Shown piece after piece: positions 33,501 through 44,650 of a DNA stretch of 64,000 nucleotides. Origin of the DNA: Ciona savignyi (lineage: Eukaryota; Chordata; Ascidiacea; Phlebobranchia; Cionidae); NCBI GenBank assembly GCA_000149265.1, contig CH003425.1, positions 99,195-163,194 on the forward strand. The letters are read 5' to 3'. Numbering within the stretch: position 1 is the stretch's first letter; each line of letters opens with the position of its first letter. A program made the position numbers and the translations under genes. The notes beneath the pieces were generated by a model. That model did not search any database. It was not told the DNA's origin and was given only the letters and a program-made list of their open reading frames with translations.

Positions 33501-35846
33501 TTTTTTAGTGATTTTATTTCAATTGAATTTGAGTTAATATTGGAGGGGCGGGAAGGGGGCGATTTCTTGCATTGGAGATTTTGATTCTGTTAATTTTTTT
33601 TTTAATAAGTAATTAATGGGTTACACAACACACGGCATTTTTTTAATAAAGGCAGTAAGTAGCCTTGATCGATTCAAATTGATGGTTAAATAAACCCAAG
33701 TTTTATACATAACACACTGTGATAGCTTCCACAACCTGACAGGGAGCACGAGATAAATTCTGCTGGTCAGCACTTCAAAATTAAGATTCGAGATTCGATG
33801 AACGTATGACTAAAAGGGGATCCCCCAAAATGGACTTGGCGAAGCGCTCTTTACGGGTTCGAAACGAAGCCCGATAATACAATAAACACCTATATTACTA
33901 AGTACCTATCGTACCTGGACTATGCCCCGGTTGGGGGCCCTCATATATGGATGGGGGGCTTGGGGGTTCAGGGGGTGGGGCGAATGGCATCGAAGTTGGT
34001 CGCTCCTGCACCGAATCCCGCGGTTTCCGCAACTTGACCGTCGTCGACTTGCCATTTGATTGGTTGATAACTGTCACGTGGTCTGTAGGTACTTCATTCT
34101 GATTGGTGGAAAGTAAAATTTAAATTTTTGGCGCTTTTTTATGAAATTTGTTTGTTTTTAAATTGGGTTGACGCGTCGGACTACGCTAACCTCAAAGTTA
34201 ATTGTATCAAAACAGGCTGCTGGTCAGTCGGCTGTGTCCTTGAGCAAACCATTTATCGTACAATGGGTTCTTCAAGGAACGTGTGAATCATACACAACAC
34301 ACTGCATTAGCTCCGGTAACCCGACGATGGGTGCAAGGTGATCTGACGATTGCCCGTGTGTTAACCCCCTTGGTTTTCCAATTCAGGGGGATAAAATACT
34401 GTCGTGTTTAAAACAAACTCAAAACTCGGCTAAATAAAAACAATCATGTTTGAAACTGAACTACTTATTAGCAATCTTAAATTAGAAACTAATTAGTGTT
34501 TATATCTCATGTTTAATTTCCCCATATGTAACTTTGTATGTATTCGTGTAATGTATAAGCTCCTAATCATACAGCCAATACGTCACATTACGCATTGTGA
34601 CGTGCTACCTAAGCCATACAACAAACAAAAATTCCATAACCGATTTGTAACGCGAAATAATACGTCAAACTTTAAAAAACGCACAGTCAGGGTGGAATTA
34701 CTTTGCCAAAATGTCGCAAATTTGTCTTTATACCCTCACATATGTAGTTTATGATGTCAAAATAAAACTCCAGCTATTTTTAAAAGCAATGTATATTGCG
34801 TCATTCACCTTTAACAACTCACGGATTAAACAGCGTTACGTAAAATAATAGCGTGATTGCGTGCGTGTACCCGTTTAACCTTTCGTTCCAGACGTCAAAT
34901 TTTGAATATACGTCGTGTTATAACAAATAGAGACTTAAGGTCGGGTTTGAACTATTACGTGATTTGGAAACTTTGATTTTTTAGCATAAGTAAGTGAATG
35001 TGAAATAACCTGTTTTGGACTGATTTTTTATTTCTGGAACTAAACATAATTGTAACATTGCATAAAATAAAGCACGATCTGGCCTGGTTTCGAACCCAGG
35101 ACCAGTGGATCCTGGCTCTTTGTACTATTGTACCGGGACCGGTTTAGGACAGGATATTCATTTTTCTTTTATGTGGGTGAAAAAACGGGTGTTATATCAC
35201 AGAATCTGTCAGATTACCTCGCGCCCATCGTCGGGGTACTGGAGCTATTTCAGTGTGTTTTGGATGATTGAGACATTCCTTAAATTTAAGTAGAACCAAT
35301 TAATCGACTGTGTTCAGGCAATGTCTGCTAAATGCCTTGCCCAAGCACACAACCGACTAGCTAGCAGCTGGTTTTGAATCCACGACCTTTCGGCTGACAG
35401 TATACATATTTTATTCCATTGGACCAGTTTTAAAGCGACACCCCTTATAAGCCAATTCGTATTCCAGAGTGTATGACATATTGAATACAACCGTTTTAAT
35501 TACCCCAGCATAACACTTTAAGCGTATTACCCTTTATAAGCGCGCCACCTTTATATCTAACTTTCTAGACCAAGAATGGCTCAAATATACAGGTAGATAT
35601 CTTACCTTTGGTACCTTCTTTTGCCCGAATATCTTATGGTGGGTTATCTTACCTCCCATCTGATCTAAGGCCTGGTTCGCGTTGTCGTTCGATTCTGCAG
35701 TGGAATTCGACAGTGAGGCCCCGGAAACAATAGCACGTGTGACGTCATAAAGAGGCGGATGCAATTGACTTACCCTTCGACTCAAGATCCAAATATACCT
35801 CGTTCGATTGGAGCCCGCTGGTCGCCATGGTAACGCACGATGACGT
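27593..35846 (-). CDS. Proline-rich, tyrosine-motif cytoplasmic docking adaptor (main part)
   Basis: No family is recognised with certainty. Exons in transcription order (minus): 35846-35774 (contains an ATG in good context at 35828, reading MATSGLQSNEVYLDLESK), 35694-35653, 34082-33915, 33432-32113, 31666-31588, 30964-30886, [missing exon, phase 0 to 1], 29271-29202, 27941-27593. All other junction phases agree. The 439-codon exon is packed with Pro/Ser/Arg/Lys and PxxP motifs (PLPAPP, RPPPPPTHQPP), typical SH3 ligands. Tyrosine motifs include VYLDL, IYEGP, MYSAI, VYAGI, IYLAAI and FVYAEL in the C-terminal tail. No membrane segment or enzyme domain is visible. The missing exon probably lies in the 29322-29584 gap. 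An adaptor binding SH2 and SH3 partners is inferred from composition and motifs. The gene may begin at 35828 or continue upstream to 40764. Confidence 0.7.
28035..28146 (-). mobile_element. SINE-B
   Basis: ACCGAGCCAAGTTTCGAACC to CATTTGGTCACACG. Confidence 0.85.
28560..28735. mobile_element. GGGCAACACT-family core fragment
   Basis: Repeats of AACC-type core (CTCAACACCAGAACTAACCC) without clear termini, next to a SINE-A. Confidence 0.4.
28734..28970 (-). mobile_element. SINE-A, 5' truncated
   Basis: AGGATAGGATATTCATG to CCAAGGACGACACAACCGAC. Confidence 0.9.
29322..29584. other. Assembly gap (263 N)
   Basis: Run of N. It lies between adaptor exons 30964-30886 and 29271-29202, whose phases do not fit directly, so an exon is probably hidden here. 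Confidence 0.99.
30298..30398 (-). mobile_element. SINE-B
   Basis: GGTTTCGAACCCAATATGG to GGTTAACCATTCCACTACAC. Confidence 0.82.
30528..30775 (+). mobile_element. SINE-A-related element with a divergent tRNA-like head
   Basis: Head GGCTGGATAGCTCAATCGGC and GGTTGTGGGTTGAACCC, then GAGCAAGGCACTAAGCGGAC and CCCGTGTGGTAACGCC. A second subfamily with a different tRNA-like promoter. Confidence 0.75.
31015..31186. mobile_element. GGGCAACACT-family MITE copy, decayed
   Basis: AAACTAATTCTAACAATGAC, then CCAGAACTAACC, and GCAGTTTCCCTAC at the right. In an adaptor intron. Confidence 0.55.
31185..31372 (+). mobile_element. Two SINE-B copies in tandem, running into a SINE-A
   Basis: ATGGCGAAATGATTAACGCG ... 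AACCCATAGG, then CGTGTGGCCAAGTG ... ACGAGCTCATCATAGG. Confidence 0.72.
31370..31535 (+). mobile_element. SINE-A with internal deletion
   Basis: Head GACCGGTTAGTCTAGCGG and AGATTGCAGGTGCGAAA joins directly to TAGCTTCGGTAACCCGAC and the 3' end with ATCCTATCC. Confidence 0.85.
31700..31777 (-). tRNA. tRNA-like 5' half in an adaptor intron
   Basis: Minus strand GGAGGATAGCTCAATTGGTA, then AGAGCATCGGCTG, is a strong A-box and D-arm; the B box is degenerate (AATTCGAATTG). It lies upstream of the exon at 31666. Confidence 0.35.
31832..31920 (-). mobile_element. SINE-A 3' fragment
   Basis: CCAGTAAACGGGAAAACCAA to ACCTCGCGCCCAGCGTC. Confidence 0.75.
34200..34400 (+). mobile_element. SINE-A, 5' truncated
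   Basis: GCTGGTCAGTCGGCTGTGTC to CAATTCAGGGGGATAAA. Confidence 0.85.
35080..35146 (-). tRNA. tRNA-like sequence with a good T-arm
   Basis: On the minus strand CCTGG-GTTCGAA-ACCAGG forms a T-arm-like hairpin following GGTCCCGGTACAATAGTAC. The rest of the cloverleaf is incomplete. Confidence 0.3.
35143..35400 (-). mobile_element. SINE-A, decayed
   Basis: GGACAGGATATTCATTTTT to CGACCTTTCGGCTGACAG. In an adaptor-locus intron. Confidence 0.8.
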
Positions 35847-36486
35847 CTGAATAAAATGGAGCAAAATGGACATGAACGGATTGACTAGAAAATATCTGGA
35901 TATTTGCGCCAATTTTTAGGAATACGTACAATTTTACTGTGGTTTTGTGTTTCAGGAATTTTATGCCGAATGGTTTTGGTTTCACAAATATAATTTGACG
36001 CCGAAATCAATATGCCTTTACTTGCTAACAGTTACAAACTGTTTTGTTGACATTCAAATACATCAGAAAGCCGTGTGTATCATCAGCTTTCCCGCATTGT
36101 AACATATTGCCCATATTTGTATTGATGTTAATTGCATGAATATCCGTGTATTACATTGTTATTTCTTATTGCGTTCATATACGTATTTTTATTTGGTCCA
36201 TAAAGATTTATACTAAAAATCACAGTCTTAATCGTATTTCTGAAACTGTTGGTAGATAATTGAATGGAAATGCTCAATATAGCATCCTACTATCTACTAT
36301 TACTTTAAACCTATTGCAAGGAATAGGACGAAACAAAAAGGCAAACTAATTTGTGACCTAACTTGGTATAAGTTGAATCTTTAAAATGAAAAGTGTTTGG
36401 TGAAAAATAGGAAAAAATGGGCAAAAAAAAACAATATGTATCACTCTTTTATAACAGAGACACACGTAAAATGCCAAGTGCTAAAC

Positions 36487-36642
36487 TAGGCATGGGTAAC
36501 ATACGTCTCGTAAGGGGATTTTGACCAGCCCGCAGACTGTATCTAAACATTTAAGATATTGAATACTATCCATGTAATAATACGGCCCACCAAGAACTTT
36601 ATTTTCCCACATCTGGCCCGCCGACTAGAGAAGTTGCCACTT
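36487..36642. mobile_element. Probable hAT-type MITE, 156 bp
   Basis: Ends TAGGCATGGGTAAC / GTTGCCACTTG, interior GGCCCGC, flanks TGCTAAAC and GGCTAAAC (8 bp, one mismatch). Termini are less symmetric than in the other copies. Confidence 0.65.
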
Positions 36643-36729
36643 GGCTAAACAATGGTCAGAGATATGAACACCGTAATATGCGAGTGGGTGGTTTGTTGAC
36701 TATATAACCGATTTGTAACATTATAGTAT

Positions 36730-36838
36730 TGTCGTTAAATGGTTAAAGTAACCATTTTTAATACAGTTTTCAATTAAAAAACGGTCTCATTGAAGAGAGT
36801 ATCATGGGTTCAAAACTTACGCTGTTTAAAAACATTAA
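36730..36838 (+). mobile_element. SINE-B, decayed
   Basis: TAAATGGTTAAAGTAACC, AAAAAACGGTCTCATTGAAG, ATCATGGGTTCAAAACTTAC. Confidence 0.7.
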
Positions 36839-37547
36839 CACCACTAATTTGTACAGACAAAAGACTAAGTCGGACTTGATTTGATTCTTTAATTCAATTT
36901 AACATAAAAATGCGTGTTGCCAAACGGTTAACAACCGATACATATAGCAATTGATATACCTCAATTTTATTTTGTGGTTCAAATCCAGCTTCGGGTATAT
37001 CGTCAATCTCTGGCAAGCTGTAATAGAGAAGTTATAGCATTAATCGGCGTATTGTGGGAAAGTCCTGTATACATAACAAAGTTTGCTCTAATTCGGGAGT
37101 TTTTGCGTGGGTACGCGTAATATTACCGACATTTTGCGAAGGCGTAGGTAGAGATAAAGCCCAGCGGTGCAAGTGTACGTATTATGATGGATAGCCACAC
37201 CGCCGCTCTTCACACACCCTTACCATTATAGCACAATCGTGCCCGGCCTAGATTTTGAAACCATTCACTTATATCGGTCAAAGTTGGCAATACGGCAGCC
37301 TTATGACGTAATAATCTGTTGACAGACACAGGCTAATCTGTGTTTAGTTTAACTTATCAAGCATGTTAGTTGTCACGGCGTGTACTAGTTCGATTTAAAC
37401 GTAAACAAACAGCTGTACCGTCAACTTAAATAATCGTTTACCAGCGATGATTCAGCATTAGCTGCATTTATATTAAACATCTCAACATTCGTATATTACA
37501 ACGATGTTATTAGCAAAAACACGCGAACAGTCCTTATACAGGATGGG

Positions 37548-37760
37548 CAAATTTATAAAAAGGTTAAAAACGTGCAAGAGTCATCAATGTTTATTTTGGT
37601 GTTCAATTATTCTGTTCAATTTTGTTAAAAAACTAAGCCAAAGAAGCGAATTATTTGGCACATTTATAAAAAAGTTAAAAACCTGCAGATTTATTTAATG
37701 TTTATTTTGGTGTTAAATTGTTCTGTTTTATATGGTTTTAAATATTTAGCCAAAACCGCA
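37548..37760. repeat. Direct tandem duplication, about 120 bp
   Basis: TTTATAAAAAGGTTAAAAAC and ATGTTTATTTTGGTGTTCAA recur as TTTATAAAAAAGTTAAAAAC and ATGTTTATTTTGGTGTTAAA. Confidence 0.75.
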
Positions 37761-38086
37761 GGTTTATTGTGATTAATTTTCTGCAGAAAGCAGGTATTAA
37801 ACTGTAAAATTATTTTGCATTTTAATTCGGCAGGTTATGAAATAATTGCATTATTTAGACCCAACATAGTATAATACCTAATGGGATTATATGAATTACC
37901 CAACGTATAATTAAGAAAAATAAAATTGTGGTTTTATTGTCACAATTTTGTTTTAATTCTGCAGAATGCAGATTAAAAGCATAAAATTATTGTGCACTTT
38001 GATTTCGCAAGATTACAATTTTGTTTTTATTCTGCAAGATTGAAATTGTGGTTTTATTCTGTTTTCTTATACAATTTTGCACTTAC

Positions 38087-38174
38087 ATCATTAAGCCAAA
38101 TGCACCCGCAGTATACGCAGCAGATGCACTTATTACAATCTACCGAGACATGACATTTCACTAAGGTTTCTACA
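38087..38174 (-). CDS. Candidate cysteine-rich exon of the adaptor gene
   Basis: On the minus strand, an acceptor (ACACAG) precedes 88 open nucleotides ending at a good GTAAGT donor. Its phases (2 in, 0 out) exactly connect the exon 39690-39512 to the exon 35846-35774. It would encode a cysteine cluster (CNKCICCVYCGCIW). Such a cluster could bind zinc or be palmitoylated, but I do not recognise it. Phase agreement alone has about a one-in-nine chance of arising randomly. Confidence 0.3.
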
Positions 38175-39039
38175 CTGTGTACATAAGGGTGTGTGGACAT
38201 GATTTCTGATATTTTCGCTGTATATTTGAACCGAGAATTGTAATAATCAGGCATTTAACACATTTTATTTTAACGGACTTTCCGTGCGGACGAATTTGGC
38301 AAACTTGTAGTAGAGTTTGGGCGTACCAGAGAGATTAAATGATTGACAGAAAGATAATATCAGAAACACGCGAGAGTAAACGCTTCTTAGGTTGGTGGTA
38401 ATCGTTACTCGTTTGTACTGCATTAACGTCAGACAAAAAGGTCTCTGTAAACTTTGAAATAAACAGTATTAAAATGTGGCAAGAATTGTAATAAAAAGTA
38501 GGGAATAAAAAAAACAATGAAATTGAAATAAAATAATCGCTGTGCTGTTTTTTAAAATAAGAGATAATTACTTCGTAGTCCCGATTAATTTTGACACATT
38601 TGCCCCCTTGCACAATTTTAAAGGCTTTTTGAAAACAAAAAATATTTGTTTGAAATAAAAAAGTTGTAATTATTTAAAATATCAATTTGACTTAAATTTA
38701 ATTTGGAAACTGATTCCCTATAATCATGAAATATTCCTCTACGGAAAATCACAAGCAACTTTTTGCACGGCGTTTAAACGGCATTATAGGGAATTCTGCA
38801 TGACACACTAGCACATGATGCATAATTAATCATCAATTTCATTTTCTCTGATACAGTTTAACCCGCTGACCGAAATGAATAATTAAACATTTAAGCCGAT
38901 CTTTGGAAATAGACGTTACATAATTACAGGGTACGTAATTAAGTGTTTTGTTTAGTAACAAAAAGGGTATTCCCCATTTTACAACCAAGGTGTCTATAGA
39001 GTGACAGGGCAATTTCTTGCAAAAAAATCTACGAAAATG

Positions 39040-39060
39040 TGTGTGTGTGTGTGTGTGTTG
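39040..39060. repeat. (TG)n microsatellite
   Basis: About ten TG units. Confidence 0.9.
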
Positions 39061-39197
39061 GGTATGGGCTAAAGTCTAATACAAAATAAATCACGTAATT
39101 AGGTAAATTGGATCCAAATCGCCCTAAACACGTGGATAGATTAAATATGTTATTACTTTTCTCTCCGGAGGGAAAATTCACATTAAAGGATTTATAC

Positions 39198-39345
39198 TCG
39201 GTTACCATCTAATAACTAGCGCCCACAGTCGGGTTACCGGCGCTAATGTAATGTGCTGCGTAAGATTAAAACGTCCCTTTCATTTTAGTAAATCCCAATT
39301 AATCCACTTGGTTCAGGCAATGCCTGCTGAAGGCCCTGCCCAAAG
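39198..39345 (-). mobile_element. SINE-A fragment
   Basis: GCGCCCACAGTCGGGTTACC to GGTTCAGGCAATGCCTGC. Confidence 0.7.
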
Positions 39346-39483
39346 CGTTTGAGTTAGTGTAAGGGCTGGGGTTGGAGTTAGAGAAAGTTCTGGGGTTGAG
39401 AATACTGTTTTGGTGGGTTTGAATTAGTTTCCATAGTTTCAGTGAGCAGTTTCCCTCCTTCCCCCTCTTTAGTGTTGCCCCAT
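39345..39483. mobile_element. GGGCAACACT-family MITE, right half
   Basis: Complement of the core (GTTCTGGGGTTGAG), then GCAGTTTCCCTCCTTCCC and TTTAGTGTTGCCC. Confidence 0.7.
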
Positions 39484-39511
39484 ATTAGGTTTAAAGTCAC
39501 AAAATGATCAC

Positions 39512-39690
39512 CTTATGAAGCTATCATACATCGAATTCCCCCGTATCACAACCACACTCTTTTTCCGGTCACCTGGCGATCGAGCAGGCGAGGTTGGTGA
39601 CGTCACGCTGCCTACGTCATCGCTTGCGGTGGATATGTGACGTAGGGGCATTTTCTTGCGGAAAGTTGGAGAAGATGTTGCGTCTGCTGC
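39512..39690 (-). CDS. Ser/Thr/Pro-rich exon, probably of the same adaptor gene
   Basis: Acceptor TTAAG and donor GTGATC (minus strand) bound 59 open codons in phase 0 in, phase 2 out. It reads RKKMPLRHISTASDDVGS, then TSPTSPARSPGDRKK and GNSMYDSFI. Basic RxxS and SP sites and one tyrosine suggest a phosphorylated, disordered segment. It joins in phase to the exon at 40764-40249. Confidence 0.6.
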
Positions 39691-40248
39691 CTTAAAAAAC
39701 AAAAAAAGGTAAAATTGTTAACCAATTATGCCATATCATTTGTATACAACTAATAACTGTATTTTTTCCTCTTTTTCCTGATTTTTTTCTTTTTGTCATT
39801 TATTACTATAAAGTAGAATAAAAAATAAACTGCTTTACGTACTCTAGTTTCGTCGTTTTTATGGTAATTGGACTTTTTTTATTACTGCAAAGAAATAAAA
39901 AAAAAAAACTGAATTATTTGGTATTTCTTAATTTTAAGAACTTTTCGTTTTTCTTAAACGTTATATTCGGGTTGATTTTCTTTACTTCTAATGGTTACAT
40001 ATTTGGATTATATGGATAATGTGATATATACATGGTTATGTGCTGAATTGTATGGAGAGTTGTTTATTTATAAAGCCCGGTGTAGTTGGTTATCCCGTTT
40101 ACTCTGTGTGCTATTGGATACTTTTGCCTTTATGGATTGATATCTAAGGAATTTACCAACAAAATTCAATTCTAAACAGAGCAATCTTTAAACCTATTCA
40201 GGACTGGTCCTTAAATCCGATTATGTATCATGCTTACAATAAACTTAC

Positions 40249-40764
40249 CTCTACGTAAGCATTTTCCATTTCGTTTGTTTCTTCAAACACTTCGGAAATC
40301 CGACGCACTTTTACTGGCAATTCAGGTCTATTAAAATGGTCTTTTAGCGTTAGATGCGACTGGTGGTTTGGTCGGAGCAATTTGGGCACACTCGGCGTGT
40401 CGTCCTCACTTTGCATCAGAATAGACGTTGGGGTGGAGTACTCTACTGTAGTTTTGGAAGGTGAGGTACGAAATTCGGACATATCCACCATTTTAAACAT
40501 ATATGGGTCCGAATCATTGCTTAAAACTTGCGATTTCGGGGACATATAAGTCACCGAATCCGACTTTGGTCCATTGTACACAACTTCTTCGATTTTTGGC
40601 GATTTTTCCATCTCCAAAGTGCTTTTTGAGCCTTGGAACACTGGTATAGACGTCGGCGCCATATAGCACACTTCTTCCGATTTCGGCGAAGGTTTAACGG
40701 CGCTTGAAGTCTGCATAGCACGTATCCTATCCTTTACTGATGGTATTGCATCCATAATTTTGCC
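40249..40764 (-). CDS. YxxP-repeat exon, N-terminal part of the docking adaptor
   Basis: A GCAG acceptor and GTAAGT donor on the minus strand enclose 172 codons, phase 0 at both ends. It carries four YxxP motifs: Y34 (YMAP), Y63 (YNGP), Y73 (YMSP) and Y109 (YSTP), plus PYMF and AYVE. The first two sit in a repeated frame PKxEEVxYxxP. YxxP is the known ligand of Crk/CrkL-type SH2 domains, as in p130Cas and Dok proteins. It begins GKIMDAIPSVKDRIRAM; Met4 could be a start, but the acceptor suggests an upstream exon, not identified. Assignment to one gene with 27593-35846 is inferred from strand, composition and phases. Confidence 0.65.
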
Positions 40765-43700
40765 CTGCAACACATACAGCGGTTTACGCTTAGTGTAATA
40801 CTGTGCTTTTACATAATGGTAAACATAGCCCAGGAAAGGTGATTCACCTGGAAAATCAGACAGCCTCGATTGAAAGTTACGTCACATACATCACTGTGAG
40901 CGTATAACGAGGGATGGTTTGAATCATAACATATTTGAATCATGCATTGTAATGCATGTAGGTGGTTAATCACAGAATAGTAAAGTACTATTTGCATTAA
41001 AACACGACTAGTCTATCAAAATAGGCAATCGAGTTGTTACACGTTTAAGGGTGCCGTATTTTAAAAACATTTTAAAAGGTTTTTCTTTTGACTATATTAC
41101 CGATAAATCGAACACGTGTTAGAAATATGCCGAAATTTTAAGATTATTTTAAATGTTTTTCTTATGATTACATTGGCCCTAACCAAACCCGTGTTAAAAA
41201 TTTGCACCTGTGAGCTACTATATCGAACTAGTCGTTCACGATTTAGCTGCACGTTTTGTCCATAAGCGTTTTTATAACAAGTTAACATCGGGCTGGTGTA
41301 AACAAAGCGTAGATTCTTATAGCGGGGTCAACCCGCAAACAGTTTGACGCGCATTTAATACTAAATAGTTTGGACAGTTAAAACGATATTAATTCTTAGT
41401 ATTACACTCAATTGGTCACTGTAGGGCTTCTTTATCCTAAAAAATAACTACGGTGTTAATATAGTTGATTTTTACTATATGACTATATGAGTAATATAGC
41501 GTATTTACGATGGGCATTATACAAGTAATTCTATATATATTTGCTCAAAACGTTTTAAACATCAAGGGTTAGTAAGGTATAAGGTATTTTTGAATAAAAA
41601 TTTGTAAGGTATTTTTGGATAAAATTTTTATTTATTTGAAAAGAAAAGATTGTCTTTGGTTAAAAATAATATTATTTTTGGTAGAAAATATAATTTTGAT
41701 AAAATATTGTTTTTTTTAGAAAGAAAGGTGTGTTTTACTACAGAATACAGTTGTATTTTGCTTAAAACAATTAAAACTGCATTTAAAAACACCGGTTTAA
41801 AACAACAGAATTATGATTGACATTTTAAAATGACATTCAAAGGCGAAAATACATTTTTCCGATTTTTTGCCATTTGAACAGGTGGTGCGTGCGCAGAAAT
41901 GCCGAATTCGACAGACTTGACAATTTTGGAATGTCGTCTGCTTGTGTGAGTTGACCGTGCGATAGCACTGTATAAGATGTGGTGTCTTTTCGCGGACAGT
42001 TTCCACTTTGTACTTCAAGTGTGACCTCCAACGCGAACCTTTTACGTCATAATTGTCATTCTGTGACGAAATTCAATGATTCGAAAATCGCAATTTTCAA
42101 ATGCTTCAATTGTTTCAACTTAAGGCCCATTGTCTAGGCTTCAACTACGCGACAGACTCTTCAATGACTGAAGAGAAAGACTGATACATTTAACTTTTCC
42201 GCCAAAATCTTCGACCTTTTAATTGCTGCTCGCTGCAGGGAAATTACAGTGTTTTTGAAATGAAAGGCTCACCGCTTATACTGAGCGTATAATAAGAAGC
42301 TCAGCCCTGTATTCTATCGATTCCGTTTGCGTAAATGGCCGATTGAGAACAAAACAGTTAAAGTTGACATGACAGCTTGAAACTTGGATTGTATGTGAGA
42401 AATAGCATTTTTATTAAACTTTTTTTGAACGAAAAATTTGGTTAAAATTCGGTATTTTTTACCGGTTTAATGAATTTTTACTTCAGTTGCAATGCAACCT
42501 TTACCGAAAGGGTCATTTAGTTTAGTTAATTTTTTGTTTCCACGATGAAAACACGCAGCAAAACTTATAATAAAAAATGAAAACTGGAAAAAGTTGGCAA
42601 AACGACAGTTGCTAAAACACGTCTATAATCCAATCAATTATATAGCTTAGGTATTTTCAGTCTTTAGTTACCGTCAGCAAATTAAAAGCTAACACGTTTG
42701 TTCAGTTTAGGCAAAGTTATACGAAACAAAATTAGCAGTAGCCTTTTCGGAAGGCATTGTTAGACTGGCGACTGCGGTTTTCTATGTTTGTTTACGTTTA
42801 AGTTGTCTGCAGAAAAAATGAATTTTTAGCTGGAACAGTTTAACAAAATGACTTGCATTATGAGCATGAACCCGTATGGTGCCCTGGATGTTTATTACGT
42901 CACAGGGAAGTATATTACGTCACAGCAATGACTTTGCAAAGGATTAGATCGTGAGGGGCCAAGTTGTAATCTTGTGTTGGCGGTTTTCAAATCGTGCTTA
43001 GATTCCGTATATATGTGGTCAATATTTTACCGGCAATAGCAGACACTGGTACTTAAAGCCAGAAATACAATCCTCTGGGCAAAGTTAGCAGTTTGTGGTC
43101 GTTTACATAGCGGGCGAGGTATATAATTGGCAAGGGTGGGAAACGAGATTAAATATTCCTTATTTCCTTAATTTACATGAGCCAAAACATCAGTGCAGAT
43201 ATGAAGGATTAATTAAGTGACAGAGACATTTAAAATAGTTTAGGTAATACAGATTAAAGACAATTAGTTAATCCAGATTAATGTATTAACACGCCTTGGA
43301 ATATTGTATATTTCTCGAAAATTAAATATTTTTTATACCTGTTTTGGCGTACTGCAAGTTATTATATAGCTAATAGTGGCTTGAATGGTATTTCGTTTTA
43401 TTCAAAAGTTTTTAAAAACATTTTTGTTCGGTAAAAATATAAAGTTAACCAATTTTCCCTGACTCGCTGTGTATTTAAGAAAGCAAAAACTTGCTAATTT
43501 TTGGCAAATTTTCGGCAAAAATATCAGGCTTAATCCGTCCGCACATTCATTTACTTTGATTACATTCATACATTCATTTACTTTGACGGAATTTTAACAC
43601 ACGCACGAAATTGTAAGTCATTTTTGTTTGAATGTCGATTTAGAAACAGCGGTCGGCGTGCCTATAAACCCACATTGTTTATTTGTCCACGATTCGGCCT

Positions 43701-43912
43701 GATTTGCGCGTTCGTCATTTCTATTTTTAGACGCTGTCGATAGTTAGTTATTCGCGAGTAGCTAAGCATTAGGGGGGTTGAGCACGATTTCCGTGCAAAA
43801 ATGCAAGGTCATGGTTAGATATTTTGGCGCAAAATGATAGTTGCATTATTGCGCATTTTTTAACCGGTAACGTTGAACCTATGGCAGACTCGTCACTCAC
43901 ACTGTTTTTTTT

Positions 43913-44470
43913 TGTTTCTTACCGAGACAAGTTTTGAACCCAAGATGGGCCGTCATTACGACCGTTTGGATACAAATCGGAATATGTATGGCTCGCCTTA
44001 TCCATTCGGTCACATGATCGTACAATCCTTGCATTTAATTTTTTACTGGTATAAGTTTCGACCCTATAATGGCTTTGACCGTTTTTTAAATAAAATCGGT
44101 ATATGTATCGGTCGCATTAGCCATTCATACAAGTCTACATTACTTATTATTTTCGAATTTGCCCATTCTGATTTTTTTTTTACCGAGCCAAGTTTCGAAC
44201 CCATGATGGGCTCGTCAGTTGGACCGTTTTTGTATAGTAGTCGGTATATGTATCGGACGCGTTTACCATTTGGCCACACGACCGTACTTGCCCATTCTGA
44301 GTTCGTTAGATTGGCAGCCAAAAGGTAATGGGATCGCTATCTGCCGGTTTTAATTATTTTTACCAAATAATATTCGACTCATGATGGGCCGTCACTAAGA
44401 CCGTTATTTTTTATACAAAAAACGGTTTATGAACTGGTCGCGTTAACTATTCAGCCGTTCGACACCCGCC
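43913..44470 (-). mobile_element. Cluster of four same-strand SINE-B copies
   Basis: B-box sides begin at about 43920, 44045, 44183 and 44360 (AAGTTTCGAACCCATGATGG is best kept in the third), each followed by TCGGTATATGTATCGG-type sequence and a CCATTCGGCCACAC-type A box. A SINE-A fragment follows. Confidence 0.85.
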
Positions 44471-44559
44471 CATTGCTTATCGGTTGTTCCCACAATTCGA
44501 ACGCTGTCTGAACCCGGTCGCGAATTAAACAAAAACAGCAAAAACGTATCCACCGTACA

Positions 44560-44650
44560 CTACACACTGCAACAGCCCTAATAAGGCGTAGGTGGGCGCG
44601 AGGTAATCCGACGATTACCCGTTTTTCTATCAATAGGGATAAACAAAAGC
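44560..44650 (+). mobile_element. SINE-A 3' fragment
   Basis: ACACTGCAACAGCCC to GGGCGCGAGGTAATCCGACG and GGGATAAACA. Confidence 0.7.

Larger units (their letters stand above)
35847..38086. other. Stretch without supported exons inside the adaptor locus
   Basis: AT-rich; holds the MITE 36487-36642, one SINE-B and the duplication at 37548. No splice-flanked open frame recognised. Confidence 0.55.

Noticed and set aside
41797..42031. Two minus-strand ORFs beginning MEVTLEVQ and MKYKVETV as first exons of the adaptor gene
   Set aside because: No strong donor follows, and the phase does not match the exon at 40764.
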